DNA of 5,073 bases, taken from JARIHD01 sp964503715 (GTDB lineage: Bacteria > Patescibacteriota > Saccharimonadia > Saccharimonadales > UBA4665). The stretch covers positions 1 to 5,073 of the forward strand of contig CAZDAD010000020.1 of NCBI GenBank assembly GCA_964503715.1, read 5' to 3'. Every line of letters starts with the position of its first letter. The first letter of the stretch is position 1. The position numbers were made by a program, and so were the translations under genes. Positions 1 through 3,819 of the stretch are shown one piece after another. The notes beneath the pieces were generated by a model, which was given only the letters and a program-made list of their open reading frames with translations, searched no databases and was not told the DNA's origin.

Positions 1-66
1 ACTATTGGTAGACGTGCCATGGTTACTTAATAGTATAGCTTAAGGGGATAGGTACGCTAAACATTA

Positions 67-1062
67 CTAGTCACCCAAAAGTCCACGCGATAACTCAGCC
101 ACAGTCGGTCTGTCAGCTGCATGGTTAGAGATAGCCGACAACACGGCATCTCGGGCGTCATGAGGCAAATATCCCAACGCTTCGATGACCTGCCTAGGCA
201 AATACGACTTCATGGGCGAAGCTCCCTCACCATCCGTACCAAAAAGCATTTCTTCGATTGGCACAGCACCCTTACGCATTTTGGCGTGAATCCTTACGTG
301 CCTAACCAGCGCCCTATCTTCTGTGTCAAGATGTTCTGGAAAAAGTTCTGGCACTAAGCCGGTAAATGTCCTCAGACAGGTGGCACCTAGGGCGTAAACA
401 TCGTCAGCGGGCGTAAGCGCCTCACCGTTCATTCTTTGCGGTGAGATATACCCTTTTGTGCCAACTAATCTACCAACGTAACCCCTGTATTGAGCGTGTT
501 CTAGATCGTTGAGTTTGAAAGTATCAGTCGTACGATGGTGCATGATGTTTTCGGGTTTTATATCACGCAAAACTATACCTTCACGGTGCAAGAAGTCTAT
601 AGCTGCGAGGCAACCCTGCATCCTTTGGCCAAAAAGTCGAGCTTCTTTAGCAGTGCGAACCGAAACATCCAGCAAGTCTCCACCGTCCATATATTCAGTT
701 ACGGCCACAGGGAATGTGTGTCCATCGGTATCCTCGACAACCTCATCTTCATTAACTAGTCTGACCACCCCTTCGGATGCCTGCCCCTCAATGAATAGTC
801 TCATCTCTCGCTCGTTCTCCACCAGATCAGTGGTAGCTTCATCTCCCATCGGTGCCATTTTCAGGGCTACTCGCTCACCACAGTCATCCATATGAGCAAA
901 AGCACCATAGACTGCGGCCGCACCAACTGGTTTGCCTAAGTGGTTAGGCTCCGACTCCTTCAGTGACATATAAGTTGTATATTCCGCCGCCTGACCTTCA
1001 AGTATTTGACCATAGCCAAAACGAGGCACAATCGGCCGATTTTCGGGCGCACTAAAATACAT
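67..1062 (-). CDS. Serine/threonine protein kinase-like protein, soluble, 331 aa
   Basis: Predicted to phosphorylate Ser/Thr on unknown protein partners in the cytoplasm. Seen: VALK with the ATP-anchoring Lys68; an acidic helix around residues 82-90 that could supply the alpha-C Glu; EYMDGGDL hinge (123-130); catalytic loop LRDIKPEN with Asp167, Lys169 and Asn172; activation-segment end GTKGYISPQR (201-210); DDVYALG (220-226, subdomain IX Asp); and ADRPT with Arg318 (subdomain XI). No transmembrane segment, PASTA repeat or sensor domain is visible, and the length is little more than one kinase domain. Odd: the metal-binding DFG motif reads DLE (186-188), and the glycine-rich loop (about 43-54) is degenerate. 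The HRD motif reads LRD. The key Lys, catalytic Asp, Asn and DFG Asp all remain, so activity is plausible but may be reduced. The gene lies 52 nt behind leuA with its own promoter and no Shine-Dalgarno. The kinase fold is confident; the target is unknown. Confidence 0.88.
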   Translation of the reverse strand: MYFSAPENRPIVPRFGYGQILEGQAAEYTTYMSLKESEPNHLGKPVGAAAVYGAFAHMDDCGERVALKMAPMGDEATTDLVENEREMRLFIEGQASEGVVRLVNEDEVVEDTDGHTFPVAVTEYMDGGDLLDVSVRTAKEARLFGQRMQGCLAAIDFLHREGIVLRDIKPENIMHHRTTDTFKLNDLEHAQYRGYVGRLVGTKGYISPQRMNGEALTPADDVYALGATCLRTFTGLVPELFPEHLDTEDRALVRHVRIHAKMRKGAVPIEEMLFGTDGEGASPMKSYLPRQVIEALGYLPHDARDAVLSAISNHAADRPTVAELSRGLLGD

Positions 1063-1070
1063 ATTATTTA

Positions 1071-1099
1071 ATTATATATGACTTTTAGCAAATTGTCTC
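1071..1099 (-). promoter_or_regulatory. Predicted promoter of the kinase gene, probably giving a leaderless mRNA
   Basis: Read on the minus strand, a perfect -10 box TATAAT lies at 1076-1071 and a -35-like GAGACA (4 of 6 consensus bases) at 1099-1094, 17 nt apart. Only 8 nt separate the -10 box from the kinase ATG, so transcription would start within about 0-3 nt of the start codon. This agrees with the absence of any Shine-Dalgarno sequence before the ATG. No terminator-like hairpin is seen between leuA and this promoter, so read-through from leuA is also possible. Confidence 0.6.
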
Positions 1100-1114
1100 C
1101 CCCCATCAGGCTTG

Positions 1115-2281
1115 TTAGCTAACTATTGCCGCTCGCCCTGCCCGACCCTGATATTTACCATCCTCGTATACCGCATCACTGTCATGGCCCCAGAATCTCG
1201 GATCATGCGGCGTGTAAATACGATGGCCACCCTTTATGACACCATCGCTGTGAATACCTGAACGGTGAACATTTATATCATGTCCCACAATTGGATTCTG
1301 CCTATCGACCTGCAGTCCTGCAATTCGCATGACTTCTTTAGCAACACTAGCCGCACGACCTGGGTTTGCCTCCCAGCTAACGGGTACTGCAAAATCACCA
1401 GCAAATTTGAACAGACCCGCAACTGTCGGAAAAACATCGGCGTTGCCAGCTCTCTCACCTAGACCACATATAGTCGTTTCCATTTGAACGTTAACCGTCT
1501 GCCCTGTTTGCTCGGCATGGTCAGCCGCAGCGCGAACAAGCATCAGGCTATTGGCCACCGCATTGCCAAGATCATTGTGATTGTGAGCCGATATCGTGAC
1601 ATTAGGATTGCCGTCCATTACCCATTTGACAGCATTACGGTAGAAATTGTACATCCACATCGGGTCGCGCTCACCAACAGTGTCTGGAAGATTTATCACA
1701 TCTGCGCCTGCTTCAATTGCAGATTTTACAACGGTTTCTAGATAGCGCATGTCGGTTGTTGATGCTGCCTCGGCTGAAAACTCCACGCTAGCCCGTGGAT
1801 TATCTGTCGATATTTCTTTGGCATATGCCACAGCCGTGCGGCCCATTATGACCAACTCATCACGCGATACACCTGGAAACTTCGCCTCACGATGCTCATC
1901 ACTAGTAGATACAAAGGTATGAATTCGCGGCCTATTCGCGGCCTGGACTGCATCCCACGTAGCGTCAATATCTTCGTGAGTCACCCTTGATAGCCCCGCA
2001 ATAACAGGCGATCTCTCTACGAAGCCCGTCGCATTGCCATTCTGCCATCTATCCACCACTATCGGCGCTCGGCCAACTGACTCAGCAACCGCCCTGACTT
2101 CTTCGCCATCACTCGGTGTGCGCGGAAAGCCTGCTTCAATAACTCCCGCACCAAATGATGCTATATGTTCAGCGACTCTGACTTTGCTACCATCGGGAAA
2201 CTGATTAGCTTCAGGCAAAGATTGTGCGCCATCTCTTGGCGTAGTATCAAAAATTGTTACGTTTACTTCTGGTGAACCCAT
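1115..2281 (-). CDS. leuA: 2-isopropylmalate synthase-type enzyme (DRE-TIM metallolyase), short form without regulatory domain
   Basis: The family condenses acetyl-CoA with a 2-oxoacid; 2-isopropylmalate synthase (acetyl-CoA plus 2-oxoisovalerate) commits carbon to leucine. Seen: FDTTPRDGAQ (11-20) with catalytic Arg16 and metal-ligand Asp17; metal-binding HNHNDLGNAVANS (233-245, His233 and His235); GLGERAGNA (273-281); and HRSGIHSDG (339-347) of the following subdomain. The protein stops at residue 388, where a GKHSGR-like segment would begin (here QGRAGRAAIVS), so the rest of that subdomain and the leucine-binding dimer domain of the usual 500-plus-residue enzyme are absent. The bases after the stop do not encode it, since the kinase starts 52 nt on. 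Ala19 replaces the usual Glu of GEQ. AAGGAG lies 6 nt before the ATG. The Leu attenuator supports a leucine role, but citramalate or homocitrate synthase activity cannot be excluded. No leuB, leuC or leuD is in the window. Confidence 0.82.
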   Translation of the reverse strand: MGSPEVNVTIFDTTPRDGAQSLPEANQFPDGSKVRVAEHIASFGAGVIEAGFPRTPSDGEEVRAVAESVGRAPIVVDRWQNGNATGFVERSPVIAGLSRVTHEDIDATWDAVQAANRPRIHTFVSTSDEHREAKFPGVSRDELVIMGRTAVAYAKEISTDNPRASVEFSAEAASTTDMRYLETVVKSAIEAGADVINLPDTVGERDPMWMYNFYRNAVKWVMDGNPNVTISAHNHNDLGNAVANSLMLVRAAADHAEQTGQTVNVQMETTICGLGERAGNADVFPTVAGLFKFAGDFAVPVSWEANPGRAASVAKEVMRIAGLQVDRQNPIVGHDINVHRSGIHSDGVIKGGHRIYTPHDPRFWGHDSDAVYEDGKYQGRAGRAAIVS

Positions 2282-2287
2282 AATTAT

Positions 2288-2293
2288 CTCCTT
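2288..2293 (-). promoter_or_regulatory. Ribosome binding site of leuA
   Basis: AAGGAG on the minus strand with a 6-nt spacer to the ATG at 2281, fixing the leuA start. It follows directly after the U tract of the attenuator terminator, so leuA is translated independently of the leader peptide once the terminator has been read through. Confidence 0.8.
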
Positions 2294-2295
2294 GG

Positions 2296-2329
2296 AAAAA
2301 TAAATAAGCTTCGTAGGTGAAGCTTATTT
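2296..2329 (-). terminator. Attenuator terminator of the leuA leader
   Basis: On the minus strand AAATAAGCTTC (2329-2319) pairs perfectly with GAAGCTTATTT (2312-2302) across a 6-nt loop, an 11-bp stem. It is followed by A and five U residues ending at 2296. Only three pairs are G-C, so the stem is modest, but its symmetry and U tract fit an intrinsic terminator. It lies 14 nt before the leuA start codon, where it can only serve to stop transcription before the gene. Its 5' arm and loop are shared with the antiterminator stem. Confidence 0.75.
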
Positions 2330-2390
2330 GTAATCAGGGCCGCGCTCAAAGCTACAAAGTAGCCTGCGCTTCACCTACGGAAAAGCACAG
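2312..2390 (-). promoter_or_regulatory. Leucine attenuator: alternative pause and antiterminator stems
   Basis: Four segments form mutually exclusive pairs on the minus-strand RNA. Segment 1 (2390-2383, CTGTGCTT) pairs with the start of segment 2 (2371-2364, AAGCGCAG): 8 bp with one G-U, the pause or anti-antiterminator hairpin. Segment 2 (2379-2368, CGTAGGTGAAGC) pairs over 12 perfect bp with segment 3 (2323-2312, GCTTCACCTACG): the antiterminator. Segments 3 and 4 form the terminator at 2329-2302. The three CTC codons at 2411-2403 end 12 nt before segment 1, so a ribosome stalled there would mask segment 1 and free segment 2. A ribosome reaching the leader stop (2354-2352) would sit near segment 2 and let the terminator form. 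A further small hairpin (GCTAC, 3-nt loop, GTAGC; 2363-2351) covers the stop codon. Pairings were read by eye; no folding energy was computed. Confidence 0.78.
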
Positions 2391-2444
2391 CCCCATAAGG
2401 CCGAGGAGGAGGTTAATCCTGTTTGTGGTTTTCTGTAAGCTCAT
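2352..2444 (-). CDS. leuL: Leucine-rich leader peptide of the leuA attenuator, 30 aa
   Basis: A short ORF whose translation, not its product, is expected to be the signal. Seven of 30 residues are Leu, including three consecutive CTC codons at residues 12-14 (context INLLLGLMGL), with further Leu at 3, 16, 19 and 30. The C-terminal codons overlap segments 1 and 2 of the attenuator, as in classical leu, ilv and trp leaders of other bacteria. The start ATG lies only 9 nt behind the promoter's -10 box and has no Shine-Dalgarno, so the transcript would begin at or within a few nt of the ATG. Such near-leaderless leader ORFs are known in actinobacterial attenuators. Alternative: basic residues followed by a hydrophobic stretch also resemble a tiny membrane or signal peptide, but the precise fit to the RNA stems favours a leader. 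Confidence 0.8.
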   Translation of the reverse strand: MSLQKTTNRINLLLGLMGLCFSVGEAQATL

Positions 2445-2453
2445 AATTGTAAG

Positions 2454-2482
2454 ATTGTAACCGCTTTTTGGCATACCATCAA
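2454..2482 (-). promoter_or_regulatory. Predicted promoter of the leuL-leuA transcript
   Basis: On the minus strand TTGATG (2482-2477, 4 of 6 -35 consensus bases) is followed after exactly 17 nt by TACAAT (2459-2454, 5 of 6 -10 bases). Transcription would start around 2449-2444, at or just before the leader ATG. A second TACAAT at 2451-2446 would be 25 nt from the same -35 and is less likely to be used. Confidence 0.65.
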
Positions 2483-2486
2483 GCTT

Positions 2487-2503
2487 CCGCAAAGTAATTG
2501 CGG
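2487..2503 (-). repeat. Inverted repeat just upstream of the leuL -35 box
   Basis: CCGCAA and TTGCGG form perfect 6-bp arms around a 5-nt spacer, ending 4 nt upstream of the -35 hexamer. It could be an operator for a DNA-binding protein or a leftover part of the upstream termination region. It has no U tract of its own. Confidence 0.35.
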
Positions 2504-2515
2504 TGTCCAGAGATT

Positions 2516-2544
2516 AAATAACGGGCCACTAGGACCCGTTATTT
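2516..2544 (-). terminator. Strong hairpin terminator ending the small-gene module
   Basis: AAATAACGGG (2516-2525) is perfectly complementary to CCCGTTATTT (2535-2544). Two further G-C pairs close a 4-nt loop past a single bulged A, giving 12 pairs. A and T runs on both flanks let it work in either direction. It begins 2 nt past the stop of the 34-codon ORF and precedes the leuL promoter, so it separates the small-gene operon from leuA. Confidence 0.7.
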
Positions 2545-2546
2545 TG

Positions 2547-2651
2547 TTACTTCAAATCGCTAAATTTATCTGACGTCAGCTCGCCATAGTAGTGCAATAA
2601 CCCAAAAGCGATTTGAGCAACCGCACGGCTAAAATCCGTCCGCAAAAGCAT
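2547..2651 (-). CDS. Small hypothetical protein, 34 aa
   Basis: A 34-codon ORF, family not recognised. AAGGGGG lies 6 nt before the ATG and overlaps the region just after the stop of the preceding frameshifted gene (15-nt gap), which suggests coupled translation. The terminator begins 2 nt past its stop, so it fills the end of the operon exactly. The peptide starts MLLRTDFSRAV, has a short hydrophobic middle (AQIAFGLLHYYG) and ends in a charged tail SDKFSDLK. No signal peptide or known motif is seen. Its DNA contains 10-bp inverted arms TCAAATCGCT (2552-2561) and AGCGATTTGA (2607-2616) 45 nt apart, which could fold most of the ORF's mRNA into a long-range hairpin, and a perfect palindrome CTGACGTCAG at 2570-2579. 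A real small protein is favoured by its ribosome binding site and placement; a structural RNA or a gene remnant remains possible. Confidence 0.45.
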   Translation of the reverse strand: MLLRTDFSRAVAQIAFGLLHYYGELTSDKFSDLK

Positions 2652-2666
2652 AGACAACCCCCTTAG

Positions 2667-2967
2667 CTATTTGATCGAATTCAAAACTTCGCCAAGACCC
2701 TTGCGAAAATCGCCCACAGGGTCCGCGCTCGGCTCTTTCACTTCAAGACTACCTTTTATAGAATCATGCTTTAGTCTTGAGTATAAAGATAGATCCTGCC
2801 CTAAATCGGGATGGATATCGTAACAATCTATAACATTCCCAACAGCGAAAGCTAACTGCTCAGCCCGTTGCGCTTCTTCCGCAGTCTCGGCTGCATCAAC
2901 TATTGCTAAAGTTTTTTTCAGCTAGCTCTACCGCATCCTTCTTATCAAACATATAATTGTCTTTCAT
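2667..2967 (-). pseudogene. Frameshifted paralogue of the 95-aa gene (second downstream partner gene)
   Basis: Reading starts at an ATG (2967) 6 nt behind AGGAG, runs in frame for 18 codons to a run of seven A (minus strand), then meets TGA after 23 codons. Removing one A gives an open frame of 99 residues ending at TAG 2667. From Met6 this aligns without gaps to the start of the 95-aa protein (MFDKK against MLERK). In the last 63 aligned positions 21 residues are identical by eye, including HPDL and the C-terminal SIK. The homology crosses the A run, so the ancestral gene was one frame and the seventh A is an insertion, or the gene is read by slippage on the A run. The first 11 codons of the ORF are not shared with the partner stump. 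Function unknown; if the module is toxin-immunity, this is a spare or decayed immunity gene. Confidence 0.7.
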
Positions 2968-2968
2968 A

Positions 2969-3058
2969 TTAAGCTCCTGGCCCAAAAACTGTACCGTGCA
3001 TTGGCGGCCTACTGCCTGGCGGATCCCAAAAGCTTGGCCCTTGATGTGGATATCCCAT
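2969..3058 (-). pseudogene. 29-residue stump of the 93-aa Gly/Pro-rich gene
   Basis: Shares ribosome binding site, start codon and the first 28 codons with the intact 93-aa gene, inside the perfect 137-bp repeat. It then ends with Ala-stop just past the repeat boundary, so the His-containing C-terminal two thirds are missing. The AGGAG in its last sense codons serves as the ribosome binding site of the next ORF, whose ATG begins 1 nt past this stop. It may still be translated as a peptide or act only as a translated leader for the downstream gene. Seen: sequence identity and truncation. Inferred: remnant of a partial duplication or gene conversion. Confidence 0.7.
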
Positions 3059-3115
3059 ACTCACTCCTTTTATTGTTAGGTTAGTGAGCATCGATACTCG
3101 GTATGTCTACATTTT
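2979..3115 (-). repeat. 137-bp perfect direct repeat, copy A (upstream of the degraded unit)
   Basis: Identical base for base to 3647-3783, offset 668. It holds the -10-proximal 5' untranslated region, a 14-nt near-palindrome (3086-3099), the ribosome binding site and the first 28 codons of the 93-aa gene family. Sequence diverges immediately at both ends. Confidence 0.93.
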
Positions 3116-3140
3116 ATGAAACACTGCTAGTTCTATACAA
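3111..3140 (-). promoter_or_regulatory. Possible promoter of the degraded unit
   Basis: On the minus strand TAAAAT (3116-3111, 5 of 6 -10 bases) lies 18 nt behind TTGTAT (3140-3135, 3 of 6). The -10 box straddles the edge of the repeat. The -35 box is poor, so the call is weak; transcription could also continue from the intact unit, since no clear terminator is seen at 3117-3147. Confidence 0.35.
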
Positions 3141-3147
3141 GCAGTCT

Positions 3148-3435
3148 CTAGAATTTGATTGAATCTAGTATTGCCGTTAGACTATCTTTTTGCTCTTGTA
3201 ACGGGTCATTAGTAGACCCAGTGGTGCGCAATTGCCCCCTGATGTCTGAATCCTTAAAGTTAGCATATTCTATCAACTCAATTGCGAGATCGGGATGTAA
3301 CTCGATCTCATAGTTAAAATCAGCAACGGCTGAAGCCAGTGCTTTTACCAATTTAATTTCTTCTGGCGTATTTGCCTGGTCGATTAATTCTTTTGTTCCA
3401 CGAGCAACTGACAGCAATGTTTTTCTCTCTAGCAT
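3148..3435 (-). CDS. Hypothetical acidic helical protein, 95 aa, partner of the 93-aa gene
   Basis: Family not recognised. The sequence looks all-helical and acidic: helix-prone stretches at about 2-18, 23-43 and 47-61, a Thr/Ser/Asn/Pro-containing link (about 70-78), and a C-terminal helix ending SIKF. No signal peptide, membrane segment or Cys is seen, so it is probably cytoplasmic. The start is set by AGGAG 6 nt before the ATG; that AGGAG overlaps the stop codon of the 93-aa gene 9 nt upstream, so the pair is translationally coupled. A homologue, aligned without gaps, lies in the next unit at 2667-2967. Context (small upstream Gly/Pro/His-rich gene, coupled small acidic gene, extra downstream copy) fits an immunity protein of a toxin-immunity pair. 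That role is inference from layout and composition, not from a recognised domain. Confidence 0.75.
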   Translation of the reverse strand: MLERKTLLSVARGTKELIDQANTPEEIKLVKALASAVADFNYEIELHPDLAIELIEYANFKDSDIRGQLRTTGSTNDPLQEQKDSLTAILDSIKF

Positions 3436-3444
3436 ACTAATCTC

Positions 3445-3726
3445 CTATCTAGACCCTGGACCACGGTATGCCCCTCTGTTCTGAGGATCCATGCCTGGAC
3501 CATAATGATCATGAAATTTATCAAACTGCTTACTATTGGGATGTTCTGATTGCTGGAAACTATCATTTATTAGTATATGCCCTTGTTTGGGAGTACCATC
3601 AACTCCAAGCTTGATTGACGCATCATACCCAGGGCCAGTTCCTCCAGGCCCAAAAACTGTACCGTGCATTGGCGGCCTACTGCCTGGCGGATCCCAAAAG
3701 CTTGGCCCTTGATGTGGATATCCCAT
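3445..3726 (-). CDS. Hypothetical Gly/Pro/His-rich small protein, 93 aa (possible toxin-like domain)
   Basis: Family not recognised. Residues 1-33 are a Gly/Pro-rich segment (MGYPHQGPSFWDPPGSRPP at the start, FGPGGTGPG at its end). The rest has a hydrophobic core strand QGHILIND (48-55) and a His/Asp cluster HPNSKQFDKFHDHYG (62-76). His50, His62, His72, Asp73 and His74 could form a metal or catalytic site. There is no signal peptide or membrane segment. The start at 3726 is chosen because AAAGGAG lies 5 nt upstream; an in-frame ATG at 3759 would add 11 residues but has no ribosome binding site. The first 28 codons are repeated perfectly in a stump at 3058. It is followed 9 nt later by the coupled 95-aa gene. 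A compact C-terminal domain behind a flexible segment, upstream of a small acidic gene, resembles a detached polymorphic-toxin cassette; this remains a hypothesis. Confidence 0.7.
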   Translation of the reverse strand: MGYPHQGPSFWDPPGSRPPMHGTVFGPGGTGPGYDASIKLGVDGTPKQGHILINDSFQQSEHPNSKQFDKFHDHYGPGMDPQNRGAYRGPGSR

Positions 3727-3783
3727 ACTCACTCCTTTTATTGTTAGGTTAGTGAGCATCGATACTCGGTATGTCTACATTTT
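3647..3783 (-). repeat. 137-bp perfect direct repeat, copy B (upstream of the intact unit)
   Basis: Identical to 2979-3115. It covers the 5' untranslated region, the near-palindrome at 3754-3767 (GAGCATCGATACTC on the plus strand), the ribosome binding site and codons 1-28 of the 93-aa gene. Recombination between the copies would delete or amplify 668 bp carrying the intact gene pair. Confidence 0.93.
3728..3756 (-). promoter_or_regulatory. 5' UTR stem that could hide the ribosome binding site of the 93-aa gene
   Basis: On the minus strand CTCACT (3756-3751) is complementary to AGTGAG (3733-3728). The 3' arm overlaps the end of the AAAGGAG ribosome binding site and reaches the last base before the ATG, so pairing would block initiation. 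The same element occurs at 3060-3088 in the other repeat copy. The stem is 6 bp with a 17-nt loop, so it is modest. Confidence 0.35.
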
Positions 3784-3784
3784 T

Positions 3785-3813
3785 ATTTTAGAACCGCAGT
3801 CATAATTGTGCAA
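3785..3813 (-). promoter_or_regulatory. Possible promoter of the small-gene module
   Basis: On the minus strand TAAAAT (3790-3785, 5 of 6 -10 bases) sits 17 nt behind TTGCAC (3813-3808, 3 of 6 -35 bases), starting just after the stop of the glycoside hydrolase gene. The 14-nt near-palindrome at 3754-3767 lies about 20 nt downstream, in operator position. Confidence 0.45.
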
Positions 3814-3819
3814 CAAGAG

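Noticed and set aside
1..37. Possible start of a minus-strand gene at 20 (MARLPI) behind a TATACT box at 37-32
   Set aside because: Fewer than seven codons are visible, with no ribosome binding site and a poor -35 region, so it cannot be supported.
121..895. Plus-strand open frames opposite the kinase gene
   Set aside because: They lie antisense within a clearly conserved kinase, have low-complexity or unlikely composition, and lack ribosome binding sites.
1114..1123. Perfect palindrome GTTAGCTAAC at the leuA stop codon as a terminator
   Set aside because: It leaves no loop and has no U tract, so it is unlikely to terminate transcription.
1265..1741. Open frames on both strands inside leuA
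   Set aside because: They overlap a conserved enzyme in other frames and show no family features.
2282..2444. T-box or metabolite riboswitch upstream of leuA
   Set aside because: No T-box sequence or known aptamer was recognised. The Leu-rich leader ORF with overlapping stems explains the region better.
2910..2920. A AAA AAC as a programmed -1 frameshift site in the paralogue
   Set aside because: The heptamer is in the right phase, but a -1 shift meets TAG at the second codon. The conserved frame needs +1 or loss of one A, so only slippage or a mutation fits.
3445..3759. Longer start of the small Gly/Pro-rich gene at the ATG at 3759
   Set aside because: It has no ribosome binding site and runs through the near-palindrome, whereas the ATG at 3726 follows AAAGGAG at a good distance.
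2979..3783. Direct 137-bp repeats as ends of a mobile element or a CRISPR-like array
   Set aside because: Only two copies exist, they contain coding sequence, there is no transposase, terminal inverted repeat or regular spacing, and the segment between them is the gene pair itself.
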